Assembly (NCBI GenBank): GCA_023142215.1 | Contig: JAGLJW010000016.1 | Coordinates: 1 to 32,602 of the forward strand | Length of the DNA: 32,602 nt | Direction: 5' to 3' | Origin: Candidatus Parcubacteria bacterium | Lineage (GTDB): Bacteria; Patescibacteriota; Patescibacteriia; Patescibacteriales; UBA12075 | In this document: one piece after another, positions 14,900 to 23,640 of the stretch | Numbering within the stretch: the stretch's first letter is position 1 | Layout: each line of letters opens with the position of its first letter | Notes under the pieces: model-generated | Told to the model about the DNA's origin: nothing | Database searches by the model: none | The model's input: the letters and a program-made list of their open reading frames with translations, nothing else | Position numbers and translations under genes: made by a program

Positions 14900-15037
14900 C
14901 TATTTTGATAATCTTTTTCTTCCCTTTAATCTTCGTCTTTTTAAAACATTTCTTCCGTTTTTTGTTAACATTCTATGTCTAAACCCATGTTTTTTCTTTG
15001 CTTTTCTAACATTAGGCTGAAAGGTTCTTTTTGGCAT
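14900..15037 (-). CDS. rpmH: Ribosomal protein bL34
   Basis: This 45-aa ORF is too short for the track. It reads [20 protein letters not shown] and continues with [20 protein letters not shown] before ending KRLSK, a canonical bL34. It ends in TAG. It is a structural protein of the 50S subunit and marks the left edge of the presumed origin region. Confidence 0.97.
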   Translation of the reverse strand: MPKRTFQPNVRKAKKKHGFRHRMLTKNGRNVLKRRRLKGRKRLSK

Positions 15038-15049
15038 ATTTTTTTTAAA

Positions 15050-15548
15050 TTATTACTACAATACCTATTCTACCACAAATCAATAATTAATCAAGTTTAA
15101 ATTTTAAAAATTAATTATATAAAAAAATATTAATTTCCTGTTAATTTCTATGTTTAAAAGCTGGACTTTTTTTGTTGATTATTTTTAATATTTTGTTAAT
15201 AATAATTAAGTAAAGACACTTTTTAACAAACTATTCAGGGTAATATACATGTAATTTACAAGACTAATAACACTTTGTTAATGATTTATTTATGCTAATC
15301 ATAAATAAAAAATAGCTTTTTACACAGAATTTCATTTCCTTATTATTACTACTATTATTTTTTATAAATATATAATATATAATATAATAAATAATATAGA
15401 TTTTATGAACAAATTAACAATTTAAAATATCCACTAAGTATTAACAATTTATAAACATATTTAACTCTTTGTAAAATTTAAAATACTTGTTATACTTGTC
15501 ATATAATTTAAGTTGATATAAATAATAAAGCATTAATTTTTTATTTTT
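15050..15548. other. Presumed oriC region (rpmH-dnaA gap)
   Basis: The gap of about 510 bp between rpmH and dnaA has no ORF. It is extremely AT-rich, with an ATATAATATATAATATAATA run around 15367-15388 that could be an unwinding element. The motif TTAACAA / TTGTTAA recurs at least six times (around 15174, 15192, 15222, 15274, 15415 and 15441). One weak DnaA-box-like site, TTTTACACA (15318-15326), is visible. Perfect TTATCCACA boxes are absent, so the assignment rests on gene order more than on boxes. Confidence 0.55.
15502..15507 (+). promoter_or_regulatory. Possible -10 box of dnaA
   Basis: TATAAT lies 41 bp before the dnaA ATG. The matching -35 is weak. Confidence 0.35.
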
Positions 15549-16934
15549 ATGAATAATGATCAAATTTGGCAAGCAGTTCTTGGTGAAATCGAACTAAATC
15601 TTTCAAAGGCTAATTTCACGACCTGGTTTAAGAATACTTTTATTTCATCCCTAGATAACGGAAGAGTTATAATCAGTGTCCCTAACATGTTTACCGAAAC
15701 ATGGTTAAAGAAAAAATATCATGATAAAATTAAAGATGGTATCGAAAGTATCACAAGTGAAAAAATAAAAGATATTGCATATAAAATTGAACAAAGGAAA
15801 AATAACCCAGTAAATGAATTATTTAAAAAACAAAACATTGCAACTGATAATATCACAGAACAATGTAATAGTAATTTAAATAATATACCACAAGTAAACC
15901 ATGGAATGACAAATAAATTTGGATTAAATAAGAAATATGTTTTTGATAATTATATCGTTGGAAAGGGAAATGAGTTAGCACACGCTGCTTGTAAGGCTGT
16001 AGCTGCTAATCCAGGAACAGCTTATAATCCTTTGTTCATTTATGGCGGAGTTGGTTTAGGAAAAACACATTTAATGCAAGCTATTGGTAACGAAACAGTT
16101 AAAAATAATTTAAGAGTTTTGTATGTTACTTGTGAAAAATTTACCAATGATTATGTTAATGCAGTAAAAACAGGTAAAGCAAAAAGTTTTAAAGATTTAT
16201 ATAGAAATGTTGATGTTTTATTAATTGATGATGTTCAATTTATAGCAGGAAAAGAAAGAACACAGGAAGAATTTTTTCATACATTCAACGAATTACATCA
16301 AAGTAATAAACAAATAGTATTAACATCTGATCGTCCTCCGAAATCAATTTTATCCCTTGAAAAAAGATTATTATCAAGATTTGAGTGGGGAATGATTGCA
16401 GATGTTTCAAAACCTGACATAGAAACAATGGTAGCAATTTTAGAAACTAAATGTAAAGAAAAAAATTATACATTAGATAATAAAATTTTATATTACATAG
16501 CTAATAATGTGCAAAACAATATCAGAGAATTAGAAGGTGCTTTAAATAGATTAATTGTTTTTCATGAATTTAATAACACAAAACCAACAATAGATTCCAC
16601 AAAAAATGTTTTAAACACATTACTTTCAGCACTTCAATCAAAATCAATAACAGGTAAAAATATTATTGAAGCAACAGCAGCTTTTTTTGATGTTAAAATC
16701 CCAGATATTATTGGAAAATCAAGAAAAAAGGAATTAGTATATCCACGTCAAATTACTATGTATTTAATGCGAAAAGAGTTAGGAACTTCGTTTCCAACAA
16801 TCGGACAAGATTTAGGAGGAAGAGATCACACAACAGCAATGCATGCTTGTAATAAAATCAAAAAAGAAATTAAAGAAAACGAAAAAGTGAAACAAGATAT
16901 AGAATCAGTTAAGCAACAAATTTATACATTTTAA
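15549..16934 (+). CDS. dnaA: Chromosomal replication initiator DnaA
   Basis: The 461-aa protein has all DnaA domains. Domain I is residues 1-85 (WQAVLGEIELNLSKANFTTWF), followed by a short linker. The AAA+ domain III carries Walker A GGVGLGKTHL (about 167-176), Walker B VLLIDDVQF and arginine-finger region LLSRFEWG. The C-terminal domain IV carries the helix-turn-helix signature GRDHTTAMHACNKI (about 423-436). It binds DnaA boxes and opens oriC. There is no Shine-Dalgarno sequence; the ATG follows an A/T leader. dnaN follows 25 bp downstream. Confidence 0.98.
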   Translation: MNNDQIWQAVLGEIELNLSKANFTTWFKNTFISSLDNGRVIISVPNMFTETWLKKKYHDKIKDGIESITSEKIKDIAYKIEQRKNNPVNELFKKQNIATDNITEQCNSNLNNIPQVNHGMTNKFGLNKKYVFDNYIVGKGNELAHAACKAVAANPGTAYNPLFIYGGVGLGKTHLMQAIGNETVKNNLRVLYVTCEKFTNDYVNAVKTGKAKSFKDLYRNVDVLLIDDVQFIAGKERTQEEFFHTFNELHQSNKQIVLTSDRPPKSILSLEKRLLSRFEWGMIADVSKPDIETMVAILETKCKEKNYTLDNKILYYIANNVQNNIRELEGALNRLIVFHEFNNTKPTIDSTKNVLNTLLSALQSKSITGKNIIEATAAFFDVKIPDIIGKSRKKELVYPRQITMYLMRKELGTSFPTIGQDLGGRDHTTAMHACNKIKKEIKENEKVKQDIESVKQQIYTF

Positions 16935-16959
16935 AAGTTTAAAAAAACTATTTAGAACT

Positions 16960-18093
16960 ATGAAAATTTCTACTTTACAAGAAAATTTAAAAACAGGTGT
17001 TTATATTGTTAGTCATATAGCTGGCAAAAATGTTAATTTACCAATATTGAGCAATGTTTTAATTAAGGCAAGTAAAGATGGAATTAATTTAATTACAACT
17101 GATTTAGAAATGGGCATAATAAGCAAAATCAGAGGTAAAGTTGAAACAGAAGGTAAGTACACAGTTAATGCAAAAGTTTTATCTGATTATGTTTCACTTC
17201 TTCCAAATCAAAAAATTAATTTAGAAAAAAAAGATAATATTTTAACAGTTTGTAGTGAAAATTATAAAACTTCTATTAAAGGACAAGAAGCAGAAGATTA
17301 TCCATTGATACCAAAAATTGATAAAAATATTTATTTTAAATTAAATATTGAAGAATTTAAAAAAGCATTATCCCAAGTTATTTTTTCAGTTTCTATTTCA
17401 GATACAAGAATTGAGTTAACAGGTGTGTTGTTTTCTTTTAGTAAAAATGGATTAACATTGGCTTCAACAGATAGTTTCAGATTATCAGAAAAAAAAGTAA
17501 AAGTTACAACAAATATTGAAACTGAAGATGAGATAAAAGTAGTTATTCCATCTAAAACACTTCAAGAAGTGATTAGAATTTTATCTACAATTAGAGAAGG
17601 GGAGATAAATAGAGATGAAAACGAAATAGTTTTTTATATTTCCGAAAATCAAGTTTTATTTACAGTTAAAGATACTGAATTAATTTCTAAATTAATTGAC
17701 GGACAATATCCTGATTATACGCAAATAATACCGCTAGAAAATAAAACAGTAGCTATAATAAACAAAAAAGAATTTGTTAGAGCAATAAAAGCATCTTCAA
17801 TTTTTTCCAAGTCAGGAGTAAATGATGTAAATTTAGATTTTCCTTTAGGAAAAAATAAAATAATAATTTCTTCAACCTCGTCATTGACAGGTGAAAATAT
17901 TACCGAGTTAGACGCAAAGGTTGATGGTGATGATAACGGAGTAGTTGTAAATTACAAATATTTGCTTGATGGTTTGAATAATATTGAAGGAGATAGTGTT
18001 CGTATGGAAATAGTTAATAACAACACTCCATGTATCTTAAAATCAGAAAAAGATGATAATTATTTGTATTTAATAATGCCGATAAAACAGTAA
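16960..18093 (+). CDS. dnaN: DNA polymerase III beta subunit (sliding clamp)
   Basis: The 377-aa protein has the three-domain clamp layout, with conserved segments such as LPILSNVLIKAS (about 26-37), GQEAEDYPLIP (about 108-118), a central SDTRIELTGVLF (about 147-158), and the C-terminal LYLIMPIKQ that ends the clamp. It forms the ring that holds polymerase III on DNA. It is co-transcribed with dnaA and ends before a strong bidirectional terminator at 18106. Confidence 0.97.
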   Translation: MKISTLQENLKTGVYIVSHIAGKNVNLPILSNVLIKASKDGINLITTDLEMGIISKIRGKVETEGKYTVNAKVLSDYVSLLPNQKINLEKKDNILTVCSENYKTSIKGQEAEDYPLIPKIDKNIYFKLNIEEFKKALSQVIFSVSISDTRIELTGVLFSFSKNGLTLASTDSFRLSEKKVKVTTNIETEDEIKVVIPSKTLQEVIRILSTIREGEINRDENEIVFYISENQVLFTVKDTELISKLIDGQYPDYTQIIPLENKTVAIINKKEFVRAIKASSIFSKSGVNDVNLDFPLGKNKIIISSTSSLTGENITELDAKVDGDDNGVVVNYKYLLDGLNNIEGDSVRMEIVNNNTPCILKSEKDDNYLYLIMPIKQ

Positions 18094-18105
18094 AATATAG
18101 AAAAA

Positions 18106-18136
18106 CAAAAAAATACTTAATTAAAGTATTTTTTTG
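18106..18136. terminator. Bidirectional terminator between dnaN and the PBP gene
   Basis: A perfect 13-bp stem CAAAAAAATACTT / AAGTATTTTTTTG with a 5-nt loop lies between the two convergent genes and gives a U-tract on both strands. Confidence 0.85.
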
Positions 18137-18143
18137 TTTTTAT

Positions 18144-21077
18144 TTATTCTATATTTTCTATCGTTGAAGAACTTGTTGTATTAATATTTGAAATTATGAT
18201 TAAACCTTCGTTGCTTTTTATTGTATTATTATTCCATGTTTTTATTTCCGAATAAATTTTATATGTTCCTGACTCTGGAATATTGTCCCATTGTGTGTTA
18301 AACAACATTCCTTCAACTGGTTCAACTTTTGCTATTATTGTTGGCGTATTATTTTCATCAATTATATAAGTATTAATTTGAGCGATTAATTTTGAAGAGG
18401 AAACACTATTTTGTACTTTAAATGGAAAATCAATATTTGATAATAAAGCACCATTGTTTGGGTTTATTAATGTTATTAATGGTGTTTTTATTTGTGTGTC
18501 TTGCTTTGGTAAAGCTATTTTCAATTCAACTTTTTTGGAAATACAATTTAAGGCATCGTCACATGATTCTATAGTAAGCGTATAAAAACCGTTTTTAAGA
18601 AAACTGATTTCTTTTTTTAGGTTGTATGGATAATCTTGATTTATTGATAAAAGATTATCGTTGATGTAATATTTAACATTCTTAATTCCTCTTCGTGATT
18701 CGGTTTTAATTTTTGTTGTTAAATAAGGAACATTAATAATTTGATTTTGTTTTGGTGAAGTGATAATTAAACCAGGTTTATTTTCAATTGTATGAATAGT
18801 ATCATATTCCGTTGGTGCTAAAGTTAATTCCGTTGTAGATGAAATTTTTTGTTTTGATAGCCATAATTGAATAGCATCTTCCCAGAGTTTGTATTGAAAA
18901 TCGTTTTCCATGCCTTCAGGTTTTTTGTTCAAAGGTTTTTCTTTGTTTATGTAATATAAAATAGAATGTGGTGATAAAAAAGTTTTTTCTTCAATTAATT
19001 CGGGTGGTGTATTTTCTGTGGCAAGCAAACCAGAAAGTTTATCTATTTTTACTATTTTTTCAACACCACTCCTACCATCTAAAACATTAATTCCTGTTTC
19101 AATATTTTCTGGCTTTTTAAATTCTTCATAGGGTGTATCGCCTAGAACTTTTTTCATATATTTATTCCAGATAGGGGCAGCAACCACACCTCCAGCTGCT
19201 CCTCTTTTCATTTCATCATTATTGTTATTTCCAACCCAAACCCCAGTTACTATTGATGGTGTGTAACCAATAGTCCAAGCGTCGTGATAATCGTTTGTAG
19301 TGCCTGTTTTTGCCGCTACCTGACGATTACCTAGTGTGAGCCAGTTATTAGTACCAAATGCAAAAGCACGAGCGTTATTGTCTGATAGAATGTCATTTAT
19401 TTGTCTAGCCACTAGTGGATCTAAGACTTTTCTTTCTTTTGGTTCTGTATATTCTTCTAAAATATTTCCATCTTTGTCTTCAATTTTTAAAATAGGAGTT
19501 AAATCACGAATATAGCCCTCTCTAGCAAATATACTAAAAGCATTTACATGTTCAATCATTTTAACTTCTCCACCACCAAGAACCAAAGATAATCCTAATC
19601 TATTCCTATCTTTAAATGTTGTATAGCCAAAGTCTTCAGCTAAATCTAATACATTATTTTTTCCAGCCAAATATATTGTTTTAACAGCTGGAATATTTAA
19701 AGAACCAGCCAAGGCTTTTTTGATAGAAACAGGACCTAATTCATCTAAATTATAATTATGCGGTTCGTAAGGCTCTTCTTTGTCAAGTGAAAAATTTGTT
19801 ACAACATCATATAGAATAGTGTTTGGAGTATAACCTTTTATAAAACCAGCTGCATAAATTAAAGGCTTGATTGATGAGCCTGGTTGTCTAATACTGGTTG
19901 TGATATTTACTTGTCCATCAATTTCATCATCAAAGTAATCACGAGAGCCAACCATTGCTAAAATTTGTCCTGTTTTTGGGTCAAGAGAGAGAAGTGCAGC
20001 ATTGGTTGCTTTATATTCTTTGAGGTTTTTTTCACCTTGCTCTTTTATAACTTCTTCGGCAATATCTTGTTTAAATAAATCTAGCGAAGTGATAATTTTT
20101 AGACCAGCCTGTTCAACTGTTTTCTGGCCATATTTTTCACTTAGAATTTCTTTAACGTACATGACAAAATGAGGTGCTTTAATGTTTGTTCCTGGTTTTA
20201 TAAATTCAAGCTCAAACTTTTTAGCATCTTCTGCTTCTTCTTTGGAAATATAATTTTCTTCAACCATTAAATCTAAAATATATTGTTGACGAATAATTAA
20301 TTTATTTTTATGAGATCCATAAGGGGAATAATAAGAAGGTCCTTTTGGTAGTGATGCAAGAATAGCCGCTTCGGCCAAATTAACATCTTGAATATTTTTA
20401 CCAAAATATCTTTGACTTGCAGCTTGAACGCCATAAGAAGTTGAACCATAAGGAATTTCATTAAAATACATTTTTAATATTTCATCTTTTGAAAATTTTT
20501 TTTCAAGTCTGTAAGCAATTAAAAGTTCTTTAATTTTTCGTTTATAGGAATGTTCATTGGTAAGAATGGCATTTTTTACAAATTGTTGAGTTAGTGTTGA
20601 TCCTCCAGCACGTCTATTAAATAAAATATTAGTTACAGCTGTTCTAAATATTGCCCACAAACTAAAACCTTTATGATAATAAAAATCTTGATCTTCAATT
20701 GAAATTGTAGCTTGTTGAACATATTTAGGAATATTATCAAGACTTACTAAGGTTCGTTTTTCTTCTCCATGTATTTCATATAAAACAGTTTCTCCAGTTC
20801 TGTCGTAAATTTTTGTGCTTTGAGCAATTTCACGTTCAGTTAATTTATTTGGATCGGGAAGTTGTCCAGAAATCCAAAAAAATAAGGAAAGAATAGTAAT
20901 TATTCCAACTAAAAATAAAACAACAAAAAGGTATAAAATGTTTTTTTTCAATTTTTTAGAAAAAAAAGATTTATTACTTGCTTTCTTTTTATTGTTCTTA
21001 TTTGGATTTTTATTTGACTGAAGTTTTGTGTGTGTATGTTTCCATCCCTGATTGTTTCGTAATTGTGGAATTGGCAT
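18144..21077 (-). CDS. Class A penicillin-binding protein (bifunctional glycosyltransferase/transpeptidase)
   Basis: The 977-aa protein has a basic cytoplasmic tail (1-45), one transmembrane helix (about 46-70), a GT51 glycosyltransferase domain with IEDQDFYYHKG (catalytic Glu128) and RRAGGSTLTQQFVKN (about 155-169), and a transpeptidase domain with S401-S-I-K404, the SLN motif in AGSLNIPAVK and KTGTTNDYH. It polymerises and cross-links peptidoglycan on the outer face of the membrane. The family is usually 650-850 aa; here about 250 residues after the transpeptidase domain carry Ig-like beta repeats (KNVKYYINDNLLSINQDYPY; NPNNGALLSNIDFPF), perhaps for wall binding. It stands alone, convergent with dnaN. 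Confidence 0.93.
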   Translation of the reverse strand: MPIPQLRNNQGWKHTHTKLQSNKNPNKNNKKKASNKSFFSKKLKKNILYLFVVLFLVGIITILSLFFWISGQLPDPNKLTEREIAQSTKIYDRTGETVLYEIHGEEKRTLVSLDNIPKYVQQATISIEDQDFYYHKGFSLWAIFRTAVTNILFNRRAGGSTLTQQFVKNAILTNEHSYKRKIKELLIAYRLEKKFSKDEILKMYFNEIPYGSTSYGVQAASQRYFGKNIQDVNLAEAAILASLPKGPSYYSPYGSHKNKLIIRQQYILDLMVEENYISKEEAEDAKKFELEFIKPGTNIKAPHFVMYVKEILSEKYGQKTVEQAGLKIITSLDLFKQDIAEEVIKEQGEKNLKEYKATNAALLSLDPKTGQILAMVGSRDYFDDEIDGQVNITTSIRQPGSSIKPLIYAAGFIKGYTPNTILYDVVTNFSLDKEEPYEPHNYNLDELGPVSIKKALAGSLNIPAVKTIYLAGKNNVLDLAEDFGYTTFKDRNRLGLSLVLGGGEVKMIEHVNAFSIFAREGYIRDLTPILKIEDKDGNILEEYTEPKERKVLDPLVARQINDILSDNNARAFAFGTNNWLTLGNRQVAAKTGTTNDYHDAWTIGYTPSIVTGVWVGNNNNDEMKRGAAGGVVAAPIWNKYMKKVLGDTPYEEFKKPENIETGINVLDGRSGVEKIVKIDKLSGLLATENTPPELIEEKTFLSPHSILYYINKEKPLNKKPEGMENDFQYKLWEDAIQLWLSKQKISSTTELTLAPTEYDTIHTIENKPGLIITSPKQNQIINVPYLTTKIKTESRRGIKNVKYYINDNLLSINQDYPYNLKKEISFLKNGFYTLTIESCDDALNCISKKVELKIALPKQDTQIKTPLITLINPNNGALLSNIDFPFKVQNSVSSSKLIAQINTYIIDENNTPTIIAKVEPVEGMLFNTQWDNIPESGTYKIYSEIKTWNNNTIKSNEGLIIISNINTTSSSTIENIE

Positions 21078-21195
21078 AAATTATTGTATTTTATTATGTT
21101 TTATTATATATATCTATATTTTATAGTAGTTTTTTGTATGTGTAAATAGTTGTTTAAAGCTTGTTGATAATGTATTAAAAATTAGAATAAAAAAT

Positions 21196-21225
21196 TTGAC
21201 ATTTAAAATATTATTATGCTAAAGT
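21196..21225 (+). promoter_or_regulatory. Promoter of the toxin-antitoxin pair
   Basis: TTGACA (21196-21201) and TAAAGT (21220-21225) are 18 bp apart, with an extended -10 TGC before TAAAGT. It lies 30 bp before the antitoxin ATG. Confidence 0.55.
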
Positions 21226-21254
21226 AAGGAAGTAAGAAATTATTACATAAAATT

Positions 21255-21491
21255 ATGACTACAATATTAAAAACTACTTCAAAAGGACAAATAACTATTC
21301 CTGTAGAATGGAGAAGATTATTTGATACAAATCAGTTTATTGCTACAACAAAAGGCGATAAATTAGAAATAAAACCTTTAATATTAGATGAAAAAAAGCC
21401 AGAAAAAGAGCTGACTGTTTTTGATGCTATTCGTGATAATAAAGGCCTTGGGATTAAAGCAAAAGACTTAGTTAAGTTGCTTAAAAAATAG
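21255..21491 (+). CDS. AbrB/MazE-type antitoxin
   Basis: The 78-aa protein begins with a SpoVT/AbrB swapped-hairpin DNA-binding domain (TTSKGQITIPVEWRRLF, about residues 7-23; ATTKGDKLEIKPL). A C-terminal extension (DAIRDNKGLGIKAKDLVKLL) probably wraps the toxin. Such antitoxins bind their own promoter and neutralise the toxin. It lies 10 bp before the RelE-like gene, forming a two-gene module between the PBP and galT-family genes. An AAGGAAG sequence near 21226 is a possible ribosome-binding site, though rather far from the ATG. Confidence 0.8.
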   Translation: MTTILKTTSKGQITIPVEWRRLFDTNQFIATTKGDKLEIKPLILDEKKPEKELTVFDAIRDNKGLGIKAKDLVKLLKK

Positions 21492-21501
21492 TCTAAAGTG
21501 T

Positions 21502-21738
21502 ATGAACAAAATAGAAAAGTTATTGCGTAAAATTTCTAAAAAAGAAAGAAATAATCTTTTGATTTGTGTGAATATAATTATTAGTGGAGATTCAAAATTA
21601 AAAACAGTAAAAATTAAAAACACAGATTTTTACAGAACTAAATATAAGCAGTTTAGAATTATTTTTCATAAAGAAAAAAACGAAATAATTATTGACAATA
21701 TCAGAATGAGGAATGAAAGCACTTATAAAAATTTATAG
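21502..21738 (+). CDS. RelE/ParE-family toxin
   Basis: The 78-aa protein has the RelE-fold pattern: an N-terminal helical hairpin (IEKLLRKISKKERNNLLICVNIIISGD), then beta strands in which FYRTKYKQFRIIFHKEKNEIIIDNIRMRNESTYK matches the family's YR(V)-x4-(Y/F)RI...I..I..R..xxYK end. Members usually cleave ribosome-bound mRNA or inhibit gyrase; which one cannot be told here. Arg/Lys residues in the C-terminal strands are consistent with an RNase. The partner is the AbrB-type antitoxin just upstream. Confidence 0.75.
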   Translation: MNKIEKLLRKISKKERNNLLICVNIIISGDSKLKTVKIKNTDFYRTKYKQFRIIFHKEKNEIIIDNIRMRNESTYKNL

Positions 21739-21754
21739 CTTTATATTTTTTTTG

Positions 21755-22693
21755 TTATTCTCTAAAATATTCTGCAGCAACTTCAGGTGAAATAGAATTT
21801 ATTACTAAGCCACTTCCAAGTTCAACTCCTGCCCAAATGCTGTCACGGGGTTGAACTTTTATATAAAAATGTTGATTCTTGTCTGAGATAACTTGATGCA
21901 TAAAATAATTATATGACAAATCTATTTTTTTAAGTTTCGTGAGGATTTTTTTTAGTATTGAGGCGAATGATTTAAATTCATCTTGATTCAAGGTGGTAAT
22001 ATTATCCGTGTGTCGTTTTGGAAAAATCCATGCTTCATAATGATATTCACTTGCGAAAGGGGTGAAAGCAATAACTTGCTTGTCTTCAAAAATTAATCTT
22101 TTACTTTTTGACTCTTTTTTAATAATGTCACAGTATGGACAAGTTTTATTTTTTTCTTTGTAGTTTTGTATTAAATTTGATTCTTCTTGAAGATCTGGTG
22201 GAATAATTTCTGTAGCAAATATTTGTGAATGAGAATGTATTAATGAAGCACCAGCTTTTGATCCTTGATTTTTAAAACAAAGAATATAATTAATTTTTTT
22301 GTCTTTTGATAATTCAAGGGTTCTTTTCTTGTACATTTCTAAAACATATCCAATTTCTTCTTCTGATAAATCAGCTAACTCTTTATGATGATGGGGTGTA
22401 TCAATAACAACTTCTTGATAACCATAAGCCTTGTCGTTCTCGGGTGTCATTGTCGGAAAAATATTTTTCACGCTAGTTACTTGACGAACATTATTAATTT
22501 TTAATTCATCAATAATATAATTGCCCTGTTCTTTTTGTTGTTTATCAATGCTTTCTGTGCAGAAATAACAGTCTTTAGCGCGTTTAATAATTGTTTCTTC
22601 CTTAACATCACGTGGCCTTTTAATTCGACCAGGAGTAATGACTACATATTTATTAAGTAAATATGATTTTCTAATTTCAGATTTTAAGTTCAT
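21755..22693 (-). CDS. Galactose-1-phosphate uridylyltransferase family (HIT superfamily)
   Basis: The 312-aa protein has the GalT layout: a zinc-binding pair CYFC (C42, C45) and a second CPYC near residue 190, and the nucleotidyl-transfer motif IHSHSQIFA (about 153-161), equivalent to the HPHxQ active-site motif of GalT with Ser in place of Pro. The second HIT-like half includes SEYHYEAWIFPKRH. GalT exchanges UMP between UDP-glucose and galactose-1-phosphate; several prokaryotic relatives act on other sugar-1-phosphates or as ADP/UDP-sugar transferases. No other Leloir genes are nearby, so the substrate is open. Confidence 0.8.
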   Translation of the reverse strand: MNLKSEIRKSYLLNKYVVITPGRIKRPRDVKEETIIKRAKDCYFCTESIDKQQKEQGNYIIDELKINNVRQVTSVKNIFPTMTPENDKAYGYQEVVIDTPHHHKELADLSEEEIGYVLEMYKKRTLELSKDKKINYILCFKNQGSKAGASLIHSHSQIFATEIIPPDLQEESNLIQNYKEKNKTCPYCDIIKKESKSKRLIFEDKQVIAFTPFASEYHYEAWIFPKRHTDNITTLNQDEFKSFASILKKILTKLKKIDLSYNYFMHQVISDKNQHFYIKVQPRDSIWAGVELGSGLVINSISPEVAAEYFRE

Positions 22694-22768
22694 ATAAAAA
22701 AATTATTGTTATTAATTAATTATAACAAAAAATTTTAATTATAACGAATTTTTTAAAAATAGAAGCTA

Positions 22769-22803
22769 CAATTCATTTTTATGAAAGTAGCTTTTTAATT
22801 TGA
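22769..22803 (-). terminator. Terminator of the zinc-ribbon gene
   Basis: AAGCTAC / GTAGCTT with an inner TCAT/ATGA stem is followed on the minus strand by CTATTTTT. It lies about 60 bp past the stop at 22864. Confidence 0.6.
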
Positions 22804-22863
22804 ATATGTGTATGACAAAAATTCAATTATTGATTTTATGTAGCTCTCCTTGTTTAGTCTAGG

Positions 22864-23181
22864 CTAGTTGTTTCCTGTGCGAATGTTGTGCCAATTTAGA
22901 AATTGATCAAATAGGATTACTTGAGTGTCATCAAAAGAAGCTATAAGGTTTTTTGCACTTTTTTTACTATTCTCACTAATACAATTCTGACAGAATTTAT
23001 CTTTATCTTTTTTTGAGCCAGGTGTTTTCTTTCCGCATTGTAAACAAATAATTTCCCACGATGCCAAGTTTAGCATTAACCTCAAACACTTTAAACAATA
23101 TTCATGATTTTTTGGAACAAGTTTAATTTTTTTACATTTTGAGCATGTTTTTTTGTAAGGTGCTAATATTTCTTCTTTCAT
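22864..23181 (-). CDS. Zinc-ribbon protein, unknown function
   Basis: The 105-aa protein has three Cys pairs arranged as zinc ribbons: CSKC (about 14-17) with CLKC (32-35), and CLQC (48-51) with CQNC (70-73). The rest is basic, ending in a short helical region (DDTQVILFDQFLNWH). I do not recognise the family; a nucleic-acid-binding or adaptor role is a guess from the ribbons. It has the best expression signals in the window: TTGACT-17-TACTAT promoter and GGAGGT seven bases before the ATG. It lies just downstream of the terminator of structured RNA copy 1 and has the same orientation. Confidence 0.75.
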   Translation of the reverse strand: MKEEILAPYKKTCSKCKKIKLVPKNHEYCLKCLRLMLNLASWEIICLQCGKKTPGSKKDKDKFCQNCISENSKKSAKNLIASFDDTQVILFDQFLNWHNIRTGNN

Positions 23182-23187
23182 TTTTAT

Positions 23188-23193
23188 ACCTCC
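23188..23193 (-). promoter_or_regulatory. Strong Shine-Dalgarno sequence GGAGGT
   Basis: GGAGGT lies six to seven bases before the zinc-ribbon ATG on the minus strand. Such a site is rare in this window and fixes the start. Confidence 0.8.
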
Positions 23194-23246
23194 AGGTAAT
23201 TATGATTTGAAAAAATAATAAAAGAAATAACTTATTTAATATGCTA

Positions 23247-23275
23247 ATAGTATAAAAAATTATCAATAAAGTCAA
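23247..23275 (-). promoter_or_regulatory. Promoter of the zinc-ribbon gene
   Basis: On the minus strand TTGACT (23270-23275) and TACTAT (23247-23252) are 17 bp apart. Confidence 0.65.
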
Positions 23276-23295
23276 TAGGGGTTTAACAAAAAATA

Positions 23296-23513
23296 CAAAA
23301 AAGGTTTTACGTTATGTAAAACCTTTCTGTTATTATAAAACTTTTTGGAAAAGAAAAAAGGATTGAGTGTTTGTGTTGGTTGAAGTTTTGTTTGGGTTTG
23401 TGTATAGAGTTTTTTGTTGGTGAGTATGGTTTTAATTCTTTATTAAGAAGCAAAACTATACTCATCAGCTCTAAACTCTATTCCCGTAAAACTTTAATCA
23501 ACTCTCAATCCTT
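23296..23513 (-). ncRNA. Structured RNA, copy 1 (rod-shaped hairpin)
   Basis: A predicted minus-strand transcript of about 218 nt starts at AAGGATTGAG and folds into a long interrupted hairpin. P1 is AAGGATTGAG/CTCAATCCTT. P2 is GTTG plus AAGTTTT against AAAACTT plus CAAC. P3 is ATAGAGTTT/AAACTCTAT. P4 is TGAGTAT and GTTTT against AAAAC and ATACTCA with one A-C mismatch. The apical P5 is TTCTT/AAGAA. Internal loops are asymmetric, A/C-rich on the 3' side. After P1 comes a T6 run (a possible earlier end), then a separate terminator hairpin at 23300-23326. The overall shape is like 6S RNA, but identity is not shown. Confidence 0.65.
23300..23326 (-). terminator. Terminator of structured RNA copy 1
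   Basis: A perfect 11-bp stem AAAGGTTTTAC / GTAAAACCTTT with a 5-nt loop is followed on the minus strand by TTTTGTATTTTTTG. Confidence 0.85.
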
Positions 23514-23632
23514 ATTAATATAATAGCATATAGAAATAATATGTCAAATGACTAATGTTAGTTTAAACTCTATTAAATAGTTGAAAAATATTATAAAATA
23601 AAAAAGTTATCCACAGATAGAATTAATATAAA
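23350..23632. repeat. Direct repeat of about 283 bp, copy 1
   Basis: This stretch is nearly identical to 24584-24868 (offset 1235-1236). It includes the structured RNA, its promoter and about 90 bp beyond it, up to and including a perfect DnaA box TTATCCACA at 23607-23615 (TTATCAACA in copy 2). The terminators lie just outside the repeat. Confidence 0.85.
23520..23547 (-). promoter_or_regulatory. Promoter of structured RNA copy 1
   Basis: On the minus strand TTGACA (23542-23547) and TATTAT (23520-23525) are 16 bp apart, with an extended -10 TGC. The predicted start is at about 23513, exactly where the P1 stem begins. Confidence 0.75.
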
Positions 23633-23640
23633 ACATAAAA

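Noticed and set aside
23350-23520. Structured RNA on the plus strand
   Set aside because: The plus strand pairs slightly better in P4 (G-U instead of A-C), but promoter, U-tract after P1 and downstream terminators all fit the minus strand. Kept as a minor doubt.
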